DNA from: Straminergon stramineum
Lineage: Eukaryota > Streptophyta > Bryopsida > Hypnales > Calliergonaceae
Length of the DNA stretch: 64,000 nucleotides
Direction: 5' to 3'
Assembly: GCA_963920665.1 (NCBI GenBank)
Contig: OY987268.1
Location: 12,588,501-12,652,500 of the forward strand
Shown piece after piece: positions 23,986 through 37,563 of this stretch. Every line of letters begins with the position of its first letter. Within the stretch, counting starts at the first letter, position 1. The notes beneath the pieces are model-generated. The model had not been told where the DNA came from and ran no database searches. It saw only the letters and a program-made list of their open reading frames with translations. The position numbers and the translations under genes are program-made.

Positions 23986-24219
23986 CTACACAAAATAGTG
24001 AAATTAGGTTGCCTTAACAATTAGATTGACTTACCTCCCAAAAGTGACTTTACAAGCCATTAAAGTCAACAAAAATTTCTACATATATTCCCATTTGTAC
24101 ACATGAAGGTTCATGAGTTCCAATTACAACAACACCTAATTCAAAAGTAGTGCATTTTTGTAATGTAATACTAAGAATTTATATAGAGGGGGGCAACCTA
24201 ATTTCACTATTTTGTGTAG
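23986..24219. mobile_element. MITE with CTACACAAAATAGTGAAATT ends
   Basis: The left end CTACACAAAATAGTGAAATT is mirrored at the right (AATTTCACTATTTTGTGTAG), with GGTTGCC/GGCAACC continuing the inverted repeat. Same family as 26177-26419, sharing TACAAGCCAT, AAAGTCAACAAAAA, TTCTACATATAT and CATTTGTACACA inside. No coding capacity. Target duplication was not identified. Confidence 0.75.
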
Positions 24220-24345
24220 GCATACTTAAAATACAAAATATTATCATAACATTTTAAAATTAAAACATACCATAGAAATAGTAATCAATATGTTTTGAGC
24301 AACTATAATCCATTTCAAACAATCAATTTGGTAAGTCTAGTTTAA

Positions 24346-25574
24346 CTTCTTTTAAAGTTTGAGGCCATTTTTCCATCAAAAAACATTCCAAATTGTCATT
24401 TTTAATGCAAATAAATAAAAATTTAAACATTTTATTATGCATATTGAAATGTAGGATCTTGCACTATATGAATATGGAAATGTCTAGAAGAAATTTCATA
24501 AACTTTGACCATATCAATAACAAGGTATAAGCATTTAATTAAAGTGAAGAAAGCAAGTTTTTTTATTCCTAGCCTAAGTAACTAGATTATAAGGCTTTGA
24601 ATCTTCTTAGCTTAAAATTTTTGTACTATAGATTGTGAATTTGAATATTTTTTTATGGGGAAGAATTGAGTTGAGAGTTCTATAATTTTTATTCTTGAAA
24701 ATTTTGTTACATTGAAGCAAGTACAAGATATAAAGAAAAATTAAATTGTTGATAACTCTGTGGTGGAATTGAAATACACTAATCCCAATATTGAGATTTT
24801 TCTACAAAGCAAACTGAACCATGTGCAATTTTTATTTTCTTAAACTATTAAAAAAATCACTTTTTCCACAAACAAAAATTTGAATTTTTTCATATATACA
24901 TTTATACATGCAAAGCTTTGAATCATTCCATTTTGATCAATGAGATGAAAGTTATGACGAGTTTTAGTTTGTAGGCAATTATAAATTTCTCTATTCTAAA
25001 ATAAACTTTGAAGTCCTTCATTTAACTCTAATTTTCAATGTTTTAAAAATCAAATCAAACCATAGGAGGTAGATTGTTTATTACAAAATTACAAATATTG
25101 GGATTGGGATTTTTCAATCCATAACTAAATTCTTGCCAAATTAGTATTTTTAATCATTCTCTACTTCTTTCTACTTACTATTTTTTTCCTATATGTTGTA
25201 CAATTTCAAATGATCTGAAAATTTTCAAGCACGCAACCAACTTGCCTTGAAGAATGAATCCAAAGAATTGAAGAAGCACCATCACCGTGGACATTTTTTT
25301 CTTGCAAATGTGAATGTGACCGTCTGAAGTGTAGTTGCATGGTTTTCGGCAAGGCCCCCATAAAGATTTTTGTTAATTCAAATGTTAATATCTTGCAATC
25401 CACATGGTGAAAAATTCTGAAATTTTTTCCACATCTTTTCAAACTAGTGTACTACAAGGTTTTGTAGTTACATGTGTCCAAAAATATTTTTTTATTTCTA
25501 AAATTTGGTACTTGTATTAGAAATGACAGTTTTGAAGCATTTTTGGTAAAAAACTAGTCAAGGCATTTTAGGGG
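24346..25574. mobile_element. Long diverged copy of the 15-937 TTAA element
   Basis: From about 24361 the sequence follows 30-480 of the window block by block: CCATCAAAAAACA, AATTGTCATTT, GAAGAAATTTCA.AAACTTT, AAGCAAGTTTTTTT, GGCTTTGAATCTT, GAGTTGAGA, TAAATTGTT. The right end is TTTTAGGGG followed by TTAA (25575-25578), as in copy 1. The left end next to TTAA (24342-24345) is less certain. A further CCCTTAAAGGAC end begins directly after the right TTAA, so another element may abut it. Confidence 0.5.
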
Positions 25575-26176
25575 TTAACCCTTAAAGGACATTGAGGCCC
25601 AAAAGTGGTCAATGGATGACATCATTGTTCACTATAGAAACAGAAAAGACACCAATGGATCCAATAATCGGAACCTTGATGACTACCTTGGTTATGGGGA
25701 CTGCATCCTTTCAAGATTAAGTATCACCTAATTTTGACATAGATATCACCAAATATCACCTAGTTTTGATATAGAAATATCACCAAGTATTAGCCAAGTA
25801 TCACCTAGTTTTGATGTATTGTAAAAACATCGACAAGTATCAGCCAAGTATTACATGAGTGTTGACGAAATAGTTGACTACTTCTCCAAAATGATGAAAA
25901 AATCATTGTTCGAGAGCCAGGGGAAAAGAAAAGGTAAAAGAGAATAAAGAAGAATTGGTATTATAAGTGGTATAATTGCTGATGCCAATTGGAGCCTTGC
26001 AGCCCGAGTTGTTGCATCCCAGCGACCACTCGACAAAAAGTTCAAATACGGAACAGTGATTATTCTCTCCACTGGATACACGGCGGCTTGCTCCTACAAT
26101 TCTGGAAGGATGTTAAGTTATCCCCAACTTTCAATTTTTTTGGTGAATTTTTTTATTAGGAGAAGTGATGAAACAG

Positions 26177-26419
26177 CTACACTAAATAGTGGAATTAGGT
26201 CGCCTTAACAATTAGGTTGCCTTACCCCAAGAAAGTTACTATACAAGCCATCAAAGTCAACAAAAACTTCTACATATATTTTCATTTGTACACAAGTCCC
26301 AATTACAACAATATCTAATTCAAAAGTAGTACATTCTTGTAGAAAAATAGTAAATATTTATATAGTGTCAAATATTGAGAAATTAGTGTGAGGCAACCTA
26401 ATTTCACTATTTAGTGTAG
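26177..26419. mobile_element. MITE with CTACACTAAATAGTGGAATT ends
   Basis: Second copy of the family at 23986-24219; the right end reads AATTTCACTATTTAGTGTAG. Internal order and most words are shared. The copies have drifted and carry small indels. Confidence 0.75.
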
Positions 26420-29400
26420 AGGTATCCTCAGGCACTTTAGTTAATTACCCTACAAGTCATTTTGTTGTGTTTTCATTTGGAGTTGTCAAATTTCACACTC
26501 AGAAAGTGTGCATATTTTGGAGATCTTTCTATGGCCATTTTTACCCCTTTATCCTTGCAAACATTAGAAGAGATTCAACAACCTTGGAAGCCTGTTTGAA
26601 GCTTATTCGCTATGTTGGGAACTAGCCAGAGCTCGCCAGAATTTAAAATTATTAAAACATTTCAAAACATTTCAACAATATTCTAAATTCAAAAAATAAT
26701 TTTTTATTATTACCTGACATGGCCATTGCTTGGCTACATCAGCTATGACATTGAGTTCCCACAATCCGAAAACTCGTAGGAATTTACAATCTTCTAGACT
26801 AGTTGAATGATTGAATCCCTTCTAATGAACTTGAGATATGAAGCTCAAACGATGAAGACATATATGTGCAAATCTCAAATTTGCATCTTTGAAGTCAAAA
26901 CTTGTGAGTTTTGCACATTCAACTTCCATCATCTTTTACTACAAATATAATTATATTAAATTTAGTTGAAAGGTTGTAATTGAGTGAAGAAAATTTACTT
27001 CTTCAATATTTGAGATAGTTCATATCTATTTAAAATAATAGAATTAGTATCTAATTCTATAATAATATCTGAATTAGTTTATAAAGGACATATATCCAAC
27101 ATATTTTACAATATTTTATTGTCTACTATTGTTTTACGTATCGTGGATAGACAAACAATGAGAGTTTAGATACAAAAAAACATTTTACAAATCCATGAGC
27201 TCAAGGCAACTAGATACCAAGGGGACGAGTGATCATTTAGGTTCCAAAGACTAGATGAAGGATAAACCTATTTGAAGTGCAATTATTAAACTATTAACAA
27301 ACTACAAATTAAGGTGCTCACTCAACAAATTGTTGTGGATAGAATAGGTTCATCACTTACACTACATGCACTTTATTGTCTAGAGTTTTTCTTGTGTATA
27401 GTCCCTACTTCAAAGTGCATAGGTGCCAAACACCTAAATGAAAGATAAACCTTTCATGCAATTTAATCGTCAAACTATAAGTTAACAACATACTCGTCTT
27501 GACTAGAGTTGTGGTGGACGAGATAGGATCATCGTACAGACTATATCCACTTTATTGGCTTTGGATTGAAGGAAAAGAGATTCTGGATCGACAAGAAGCT
27601 ACTCTACAAAAGTTTGAGTAGTACCATCCTCAAAAAGTCAAAAACAGAGCCAATCCTTAAAATTTTTTTTAACGAAATGAGAGCCACTACAGTACACCTA
27701 ACTTGTCCTTCCTTCCTCATAGATCCACATTTCTCCCGCTGCAAGGACAGAGCTTTCTCCTGCTTGTTGTTTACCGTTAAATTTTACATAATTATGGGCT
27801 CAAAAGAAAGTGAGACTTTACAACCCAATGATCGATGCTAACAAGTCTACCATGTTCTGTAAGCTTACTTGGCTAGGGCCTGAAATCCTCGGGCGGTGAC
27901 TTCGTATAATTTTCACCTTCTCAATCCCCTTCTGTTTCAAAAAGAAAACTGCGAATTTAAACAAAAAGCGAGTTTCCCTAAACCACGAAGCGGAGGCACC
28001 CACCAAAACCGCAAACAAAAAGCGCTGGTGTGTTAAGCATTTAAGCGACCAGGTCTCCCCTAAAGTGGGAGCCCAAAAGGGACCGGCGAGATTCGCCCTT
28101 CCAAAGCCCGCCCTCACAACTCGGAACACTGTGCGGTGGAGTTTAGTTGTTAAATATTCTTATTCTGAAGTGTTGTTATTCGTTTGCGTTCAGTTGCCAT
28201 TGATGGGAATGAGGTTGTAATCCTTATGTTTGCCCAAAATCAAAACTAATAAGTTATAGTAAATATCGGACTATCGGAACTCTGAAGTCACGGAAAAGGA
28301 GAAGAAGTCGAAGCAGTAGCAGTCGCTAGCTAGTCGACATGGACACCTACACTTATTGATTTTAAAATGCAATAAATTTTGACTCTTGATGAATATTTTT
28401 ACCAACTATATTTATAAAGATCCTCCTCTTTGAATAGTATTGATATTTACGATTCTACATATAGTATGTAAAAAATTTCATCTTTCATAACAAAACGATA
28501 TAGCCTTTAGCATGGGTGACACTAAATACAGTTTTTAGTGTAGTGACTAAGTGAGCCGCATCTGCTGCGCCTGCGGCGTGGATCAAGTGCATGGCGCTAC
28601 AGTCGAGTCCCCTGTAAATCGTGTCATCCGCACCCTCTTTCCCGTCACCCATACTTAGCCTGACCCCACCTCGTCGCCATCTCCATTTCAAGTTCACTCA
28701 TCAGCTCATCCCTCTCCACCGTTGCATTTTTGCAAGCCACTCTCTCTCTCGATCTCCGTCATCACCTCGGGGACCAGTTCCCCTAAACTCTACTGTAGAA
28801 GCCTACATTTCACAAGTATTGGGCCCCTCGCTCGCTGACAGGAAAAGCACTACTAGCAGTCCTCTACTAACTTAGCTCCACTTGTCCTGCAAGCCCTACG
28901 CCCATCGATAGAGGATGCGCCCATGATTTAATTAAGCTCAGAAGACTTATCTCATCCTCGGGGACTCGTCATCATCGTCATCGAGATGAAGCTGGCGGGG
29001 TTGGCAGACTTCCTTACTACTCGGATAAGATCGGAAGAAGCACTTTCATCATCACTCTCAGTCGTCGCAGTATAATCCCCCTGATCCTTCGTTTCCATTG
29101 ACAGTCACCGCATCTTCCAGTATGGACTGGGCTGCCCGGCACTGTTGAGATATCTCGAGGTTCACTACAAGTTCGCGTAAGGGGGGACATCAGTTTTCAT
29201 CCCAGTGCACTCACTGGAGTACTTCCCTCCCAGCTCGAAGAGCGTTCGATTCAATTCGTCAAATTGGGTTGAGTTTCCGGGTGTGTTGTAGGTGCAAGAA
29301 TTGTACCTAGGTATGTGCCAGAACTGTCGAGTGATCGAGTTGCGATTGAATTAATTACGACAGAGGATGCGCGCAGACGTACGAAGCGTGCGAACAGCAA

Positions 29401-29964
29401 TGCGCGTGTTGATCGATGGGCATTGATCGACTGTGAAAATCGAAGCTCGGACATGCATGGACGTAATTATGACGGATTAGTTGATTGCGTTTGATCGAGC
29501 AGCGTGTATGAGTCGCTGTACATGCGCGGTGGATCATTTTCCAAGTGGAGAATCGGTCAGTAGCTGCCGGGACGACTGAAGCACCGAGAGATAGACCTAT
29601 TTGATTTACCACTTGTTTCCGGATTGCCATCCCGGGTTTACTGCGTTTCCGATCAACAGGAAGCAACTGAGCCACTGGTTTTTCTGCATGCCGCTTGATT
29701 ATCCCTGATTCACCCGCTACTCGTGCAAACAATCGTTTGGGCTGATTAATTCTTCCGCAAGAGCAACGACCTAGAATACTCTCCCTGTGAAGGTGAGCGA
29801 TAGTCGTGCTTCAACAAGGCACCGAATCCTCGTGGAGCCGGTTTCGGATACAGCGAGTTTGGGATTCAGCTAGCCAGCGCCACTTTCAGATAATTGTGTC
29901 AGTTTGGGATATCTAGCAATTGTTGATTAGCTAGGTGACCCTAAGTAGTCGCGATACCTTCTCG
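26420..29964. other. Spacer and GC-richer upstream region of the PQ-loop gene
   Basis: 26.4-27.8 kb is AT-rich without features. From about 27.87 kb, and especially 28.5-29.9 kb, GC rises and CpG-containing words become frequent, as at a plant promoter or 5' UTR. Open frames there (for example minus strand 29355-29732, 125 codons) match nothing I know. It most likely contains the promoter and leader of the transporter gene. Confidence 0.4.
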
Positions 29965-32900
29965 ATGTCGGGGTCCTTGATCGGCCCGATGCCGCAGTGC
30001 CCTGTGGAGAAGCCTTGCTTGCGGTGGGTGCAGCGCTACTTGCTGGACTGCGTGTGCAGTCGCCGCGACCGAGTGTCGCTGGCGCTGGGACTCATGAGCG
30101 TCGTCAGCTGGGGCGTGGCCGAAGTCCCGCAGATCCTCACCAACTTCCGGGAGAAGTCCACCGAGGGCGTCTCCCTGCTCTTCCTCAGCACGTGGGTCGT
30201 CGGGTACGAAAGCCCATGCACTCTCTCTTTCAATTTTATAATAACGTAACAATCTTGATAACCTGGGTACATGACTCTTATTAGAAGAATAAAAAAATAA
30301 GAAAAGTGTCTTGTGCTCACAATTGGACAACTTTGGTTTTAGAATGATGATAGATTGGTACCTTATGCAAATATTTGTGGTAGGAGACCAAGGCAATGTC
30401 GGACGGAGAGAAGATCTATCACTTGTACTTGTGATTGGTAATTAATATGGGTCTTTTCTTGGTCTATAAGTTTCTTACATTGTGAGTCTTATGTCTTGTG
30501 TTTGCTATTGATCAACACTAGTTTCAAAATGGTGAAAAATTACTACAAGAAACATGGTCAGTGTAGGTGAGAGAATTATCAAAGAGAAGATCTAGTACCA
30601 CTACTCTAATTGGTCACATGCATCTTCTAGTGGGTTATTTTCTTAATATATGTTGGTGATTTTCCACTAACTAGTAGGTATACCTACTATGTTCAAGACA
30701 TTGCATGTCTTGTTGAGATAGAATTTTAATGAGGGTATGATGTTTTGATACTTGGCTCCTAAGTTGTACTAGCTCTTGCATTGCTTCTTGTTTTCAGAAT
30801 ATGGTACAACCACCCGCCCCCGCGGTGATGTACTACGCATGAAAAAAAATATTGCGGATACTTAAGTTCCTTCGGTGGCATGTAGGACACCTGGATAATT
30901 GTGACATTTTGATTCGTGAAAGGTTGAGTTATAACTCTTATCAACTGCTGGGGAACTGTGAAGTTTTTGGTACTGAAGGGAGATACTTTAATAGTTTAAT
31001 TGCAAAGGGATAAACTTAATGGTACGGCAGTGAATCTACTGAGCTTTGAATTGATTTGTCGTGTCGTGATTGGTGAATGTGCAGGGATGGGTTTAACCTA
31101 TTGGGATGCTACTTGGAGCCAGCCACGGTATGCTGACGAATTCATTCATTCATTCATCGCATTAACTTACTTTTCCGTTTGCTTGATTCATTTGCATAGT
31201 TGCTCCATTTTCAGGTTGTTTGGGCGCAGCGCATTGTTGTGTATTTTTTGGTACTACAGTAGCTTCAGATCACCAAAAATAAGTTTTTTTCAATCCTGCG
31301 TTATGAGATTACTTAAGAGTTTCGATCAATGAGGGATTTAGAATTTGAAATGTGACACTAGTAGAAGTATGATCTGTGTTACCTACGGAATGACCATGAG
31401 AAAAGCCACAATTGGTTTGATTTGTCTTGTGGGTCACCTCGTGAATCATTTCTTTAGTCTACGCAGACCATGTTGCCACTGGTTAGGGAGATAATTATTT
31501 TTGAAGTAGTAGTATTATGAGAGCTTTCTATTATTTCATAAATTCTAACAGGTTGAAGTGGCTCTCGTGGGTTGGGGTGGACGTCCGACCATCTTCGATC
31601 TTTTCAGCTGCCAACTCAGTTCTACATGGCGCTTGTGAGTTGTTGAACTATTTCCCTCTTCATATTCATCTTTGGTTTGCCAAATGTAACGTCAATTTTG
31701 TTAAATTGGTGATATTCCAATGCTGTGGTACAATTTTAGGTTGCACGGCTTGAAACCCAAATCTACACTTGTCCTATTTTGTGGTTTGAAATAAGACCTA
31801 TGTAAAGATATGTCTTACAACTATTGGTTAATGGAATATCGCCAATTTCACAAAATTGATGTAATGTATTGCTACATGAATTTGTCCTGATAGCGAGAGG
31901 AGAATTTAGCATCACCTAGAAAATTCTGTTTTTGTGAAAATTGAAGTACAATACAAGAATATTTCAATTTTCACTAATTCAAAATAGGAAAAATCAGTGT
32001 AGTATCAATCCAGTTTTTTGACAATTGACAAGTGAGAATATTTTGTTTGCTAACCCGAGAGTAATATATGGGTCTGAATCAGCTGTACACAATAACAACA
32101 ATTGTGCTGGTACTTCAAACCATCTACTATGATCATCTGGTGAGATGGTGGGCAGGCGAGGAGGCTGAAGTTGTGGACCTGTTTCCTGAGGTCAGCTTCA
32201 CTTCATTATCCTATTAGTGAGGGCGCAAAATTAATGTCACCTATATTATTCTTGTGAAAATTAGTTCTACACAGAAGATTTCAGCCTACACAAATGTAAA
32301 TATATTACAAATAGTGTAACACTGGTAAACCAATGTAGATTCATGCAATAATTTAATTTGCAAAGTAGCAACTTTCAGCAAAAGGGATTGCAAATGTTCT
32401 TCATATTAGTGTCTTTGAGTGCAAGAAAATCAATAGCACTTTCATTAAGCTTACATCGGTAGAATTCCACAACTTTGGACAGTTTTTGATCTGGGCACGC
32501 AACTTGAAACGTAAATCTATACCAGTGATTCTAATTTTTAGAGCTTCTTGCTGATGAATCCCACTGCCTAGAATCACGCAAATTTTAATGAAACTAACTC
32601 TTTGGGTGTCTAGATTCAGAAAGCAGACATGGAGGCACAGAGGCGGATACCCATTCCGAAGTCTAGCAGAGAGGAAGGGTCCGAGAGAGCAAGTCTATCA
32701 TCCAGCCAGCCCACGTCCATCCGGGTGCCGCACCATCATCACCATGGCAGCTCACCTGGAAGCAGAGACCACTTATTCTACCAGTAAGTCATCAGTTTTG
32801 TACAGCCATTTACACTGTCTGGGATGTTTAAATCGTGTACATTTTAGGAGGTGGACGCTTGTAGTGACCACTGCATCTCAACTTCCAAAATTCATAACTA

Positions 32901-34786
32901 CTGATTTCACAAAGCTCCGTAAAATATGAAACGACTTGGGGTTCGATGTCACTTCCATTTTTCATTCCAGGGAAATTTACTGAAAAATTATTTTCAAGAA
33001 GTTCATCCTCTCCAAATTCGTTTCCAGCTCTTAAATTCGAGACACATTCTTTGAGATGTGCAGATCTGCGAGGTCTCTTGCTAGTAGCTACGCCCAACCA
33101 ATAGGCTCGTACAGTGTCTCTGGCTCAAGAGGTTCAACTGGAGGTGCCCACAATAGCTATCTGCTCACCAGGGAAGACACCGAGCAAACAGTTGCCATTG
33201 AATCTCGTCCTCGTCGACCTTCATCTTCGTCGCTCTCTTCTTCTTCAGCAATACGAGGCGGAGTAAGTGGACTCTCAACTCTTACTTGCCTCGAGAGTTC
33301 CTCCAAAGCAAAAGCCATTTCATAACATTCCGTGGCCTATCTAATCGAAATAGTCACTCTCAAAAGTTGGACCTGAATAACAATAAGGGATTGGATTGCT
33401 TTTGGTTTGTTTTTTGTGTTTTGTTTTTTATATTTTGGTTTGTGATGCTTTTGATGCAGATGGCGTCCAGTGTGTTGATTATTGGGTCATTAGGCTTGAG
33501 CTTAATCACAAGCCCACGTGGAACAAGTGGCACCAACGTGGGGACTACTCATGTTGGTCGCTTTCATGGCTTGGGTGATCCTTTTCTAGGCGAAGAGGCT
33601 TCTCCTTTAGGTGAAATGTTTGGATGGATTATGGCATGTATTTACATGGGCGGACGGCTTCCACAAATCTACCTCAATGTAAACACTAATCCTCTACTCA
33701 CAAATTCATCTCTAAAATTACGATTCTTTTATTCTTCATTGCCAAAAAAAATCATCAGTAGAAAGTTCTATTCCAGTCTCTCATTGTGTTTTCGGTGGTG
33801 CACATTTTTGGATTGAAATGTACACCACCGATACGAGGTTGATTAAAATTATAGGTTGGGTGATCAAAATAGGTCTTGAGTTCTCCCTTGGTGCAAATCC
33901 CAAACTACAAAAAGAAGTAGCGGAGGTCGACATCATCCTAATGAGTTCTTTAAATGTCTCTGTTGATTGTTTCGTTCTAATAACACGTTTCAATTTCTGG
34001 TTGGTTGATCTAGTCGGTTCGCTGTGTTTCTTGCTAAGTAAGCGTGGAGAATTTTAAGCAAGTTCGGCTGATTGATGTTGGCTGTTTCGGCAGATTAAGA
34101 GAGGCACAGTGGAGGGTCTCAATCCATTGATGTTTGTGTTTGCTCTCTTTGGCAACGTCACATACGTGGGAAGGTATGGATTCTTCCAAACCCGATTCAA
34201 TAGTTCACGCCGGGTCTTCCTCTTTTTCTACTTGTTGATATTCTTGAAGGCACATCTTCGGACATTCAAATAAATTCTGGGATTCACTGGGATTCATGAA
34301 TTGCAGCATTCTCGTTCGAAGCATGGAATGGGTGCAGCTGAAGCCCAATCTCGCATGGCTGGTGGATGCAGCAGTGTGCGTCATCCTCGACATTTTTGTA
34401 TCCTTTCCGAAACTCCATGAAGTCCTGTTGAATGTTAGCATTGTTGAACCTTGGTGATAACTGTTCTAGTCAGTATGTTTGTACTTTCCAAGTGCGCACA
34501 AGTTCCACAGCGTAAAAAGTTGACCCTTATTCGCACTTGTGTGTGAGGTCCCTCCTCCTCCCGAAGCTCAATTTCAAATTTGACTGACCTGTGAGCACAT
34601 AGAATTAAAAGATCATCTCGCACTTTCACTACCCTTGATTTGTTCCTTCTTCATTTTTCGATGGGCTCCTTGACCAGACTGAATTAGATCCTGTGCCAAT
34701 TTGCGTATTATTACATGAAGACCGAGGATCGGGATTCAGAGTCATCATCGGAAGAGGAGTCGGGACCCTACAAGCCTCTCAACTAG
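29965..34786 (+). CDS. PQLC2: PQ-loop vacuolar/lysosomal cationic amino-acid transporter
   Basis: Ten exons: 29965-30203, 31085-31127, 31608-31634, 32083-32190, 32620-32783, 33064-33262, 33460-33678, 34094-34173, 34307-34397, 34688-34786; all GT-AG, frame kept, 422 residues. The ATG at 29965 is the first in this frame. Two PQ motifs mark the MtN3/PQ-loop fold: AEVPQILTNF (Pro55-Gln56) and GGRLPQIYLN (Pro328-Gln329), each in a three-helix repeat, seven helices expected. FNLLGCYLEP and LPTQFYMAL follow the first repeat; EGLNPLMFVFALFGN and WLVDA the second. Between them lies a long polar loop (about 125-260) rich in Ser/Arg with five His at 177-181; ARSLASS in it is typical of plant members. 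Family members (human PQLC2, yeast Ypq1) export cationic amino acids from lysosome or vacuole; that role here is inference. The acidic tail SESSSEEES...YKPL may carry sorting information. Confidence 0.93.
31608..31634 (+). other. PQLC2: 27-nt micro-exon of the PQ-loop gene
   Basis: Encodes LPTQFYMAL between exon 2 (…YLEPAT) and exon 4 (LYTITTIVL…). It is preceded by TTTTCAG and followed by GTGAGT. Both joins are phase 0, so skipping would keep frame but delete nine residues of a transmembrane repeat. The residues are those expected of the family at this point, which supports the exon. Confidence 0.88.
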
Positions 34787-36715
34787 CCAGCCGGCAGGAA
34801 TGTTATCCGAGTTTTGTAAGTTAGCAGAAGAGTTTTGCAGACGGTGCAGAGGATTTAGAGGGGAGTTAAGAAGCCTTTTTTTAATAATTACAGAGCTGAA
34901 CTTGTATATTAGAGTTTTTTCAAGTTCAAGCTTGACGATACTCTTACATCAGAGCGAGCAAAGATGTTCTAGTAAAGGTAGCCAAATAATCTACAGCGGT
35001 AATGCAAGGATCTTTAGGCTGCAGAGTCTCTCCCCATGGTGAGAGAAAAATTGTGTTTAATATATCCTCAACTTTTTTTGGTTGAAGAGGAATACATTCC
35101 AGGACTGGGTAACGGTTGCTTGCAGTTGCGGAGTGAGGACTACTCTTGGTGTTTTACTTTTGAAGGCATAATTGCAAGTTTATTGTGCAATGTTTTATAA
35201 TTATTCTTTGGGCAAGTTTACATTTGTTTGGATAAATGTTGGGACAAAGATCAAGCATGAGTTCATGCTCCGAGATGGTGAACAATGGGCCTTTCGAACC
35301 ATGCTCTTGCACTGACTCTATCCTGATCCAAAACCTCCTTTATTCTACGATAAATGCATTTTCATAGAAGCATTTTTGGCAAAGTGGTCTTGTAATGTTG
35401 ACCATTTTGAAAGTACTTCAAAAAGCATTCGTGCTCAGAATTTGTTCTACCTTATCCGGTGGAGTGTACTAGATGGAAGATAAATATTATATAAATTTAG
35501 AGATAATCCAAAGGTTTGTGAATAGCTTGAATGAATACTCGTAATAAGCTATACTAATTTATCCTATAAGTGAGGACACAAAATTATTGTCACATCAAAA
35601 ATTATTGCTATAGAAAAAATTTTGCCTTTTTGAAATTATTACAAAAGTTTTGCAATAATAATTCAACATCCACATATGTACATATGTTCCAAAAAATCAA
35701 ATATTCCCTACAAAAAACTCTCTTTGTAACAATAGTTTACTTTGTAAGTAAGGTCCTCTTCACATGTATTTTTTGTCAAATGAATGCAATCCCTTCTCCC
35801 CTTGAATCCACACTCTATAGCCAAAAATGTGACTAAGGTACACTAGTGTCGCAAGCATTGTAGTACAAATTTGTCTACAGTTTTAGTCCTATGAGCCTTT
35901 TATGGAAGGGTGAGAATAATTTTTTCCCACACTTGTCATAGATGTAAAAATTTGCCCCCCTATTTTGAGCCGTCAATTTTGTATATCATGACCTCTATTG
36001 CCTCATTTTGAATTTAGGCTAGAATTCAAAAAAGGATGTACAAATTTTAAAATTTTATCATCCACAATAAATAATTTGTTCTTACATTTTCCTTGAAGTT
36101 AAAATTTGGAACAAAGTTCCAAATTTTTACCTATCTTAAAAAGGTTCACAATACTAGTAGTAGAGTCCTTGAAATACTAGGATATCAATTGGTATAGCCA
36201 AAGAGATGATCAAAATTGTTTTGAATCATAGGGATCATGAATTTAGTCATGTTCTATAACATTGTTAACCAACTATACCTAAACTATTCTCTTTTAGAAA
36301 TTGGGATACCCTTCCGTGGATCCAAGTTGGAAGTGAATTTAGTTTAATCTACAAAGAATCATTGGTTGGGTGGAAGTGGCACACACTAATGCCATGTATT
36401 AATTGAGTAAAAAGTTATAGAGAGCCATTGGTTGGCGAGGATGTTACAAAGCTAGAGGCTCTACATAACATTGCATACCTGAGCAATAGTCCTTTCCATG
36501 CTTTATAGGTATTATGCCTCCCTCTAGATGCATATGAAGGACTTATCAATTAATGCAAGGATTAATTGAAGAGCTATGTAAGACAATTTTGTTCATTTTA
36601 GGATTCATTAGTAAATAGAAGAAGGATAATTCCAATCTTTTAGACCGGCTTGAACGAAGCATTTGTTGAAAATGGCTCAACTATCTAAACCTTGTGGACT
36701 TACTAGAGATGGCAA
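34787..36715. other. 3' flank and AT-rich spacer after the PQ-loop gene
   Basis: Probably contains the 3' UTR of the transporter. No further gene or repeat with defined ends is seen. Confidence 0.4.
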
Positions 36716-36905
36716 ATTCCATCATTATCACCTTGGATAGGAGGTAGACCCTATTATAAAGAACTGACATGTTCCTCCTCCCAAGAAATCTTTCGATCCC
36801 TATACGACAACAACTGAAGGTAGTTATTGCGCCCACCACCACCATAGTTGGGTGGACTACACTGGTAAGCACCCCGCCTACCCACGGATTTGAACTCATG
36901 ACCAC
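36716..36905 (-). repeat. SINE-like dispersed repeat, copy 1 (inverse of 41558-41745)
   Basis: Read on the minus strand it runs GTGGTCATGAGTTCAAATCC ... CTATGGTGGTGG ... GGAACATGTCAGTTCTTTAT ... ACCTCCTA. The same order is found on the plus strand at 41558-41745. GAGTTCAAATCC resembles an RNA polymerase III B box (GGTTCRANNCC), which suggests a tRNA-derived SINE tail. An A box was not located. Confidence 0.4.
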
Positions 36906-37563
36906 TTGTGATAAAACAATGTTATCCTGCTTTCTGGGGAAGCGAAAAGGACCTCCCAGCGTTGATACTAATGTAATGTTCCTAGCCATGCAAAGAATTT
37001 CTCCTTTCCTCTTTTCCATCAAATTTGGCACTTAAAAATCCTTAAAGTCATGGGGTACTGGGGTAGCATGCATGCACAACTATGCACAACGGCAAGCAAA
37101 GATCAAGTCCAGTTTCCCATGGTGACAATAGTCCTCGACCATCCTGGCTAGATCCTAGCTTAATGTGGCAGTGTGTCAATTGACCTTTCATGATTGTCCG
37201 CGGTCAGAGTTTCCTCGCGGGTCCGTCCAACACCATTTCGGCACATATTTCCAAGAGAATTTTGCGTTCTGGAATATCTAGAATACGCACAACTGCATGG
37301 ATGAGGAACATGTAGTTCCTATAATATAAAACAAAAAGTTCGCGCATAGAAACTGAACTGATTGCAAAGTCCTTGAGGAAGATATCTTAATAACTTATTA
37401 ACTTACAAAGTGAGTGACTCATGTATGGGCAACCTCGACTGATCGACTCGCTTATTATTCAGTCATTGTATTCTACAGTACTGTAGTTTATCGATATCTT
37501 TGCAGTGATACCCTACCTGCAGATCTTTCATGAAGGTGTGATAAGAGCATCTATTCTTCGTCT

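Noticed and set aside
28485..28875. Open frames that look like a transit-peptide first exon
   Set aside because: The plus-strand frame begins with GTG rather than ATG and no downstream exon could be attached; probably promoter or leader sequence.
29941..30396. 151-codon and 94-codon minus-strand frames
   Set aside because: Antisense shadows of exon 1 of the PQ-loop gene.
33286..33816. 176-codon plus-strand frame
   Set aside because: It reads through intron 6, exon 7 and intron 7 of the PQ-loop gene; only 33460-33678 belongs to the spliced product.
36880..36910. tRNA-like B box on the minus strand as a tRNA gene
   Set aside because: No A box, no acceptor-stem pairing and no anticodon arm; a dispersed repeat with the same core occurs at 41.6 kb.
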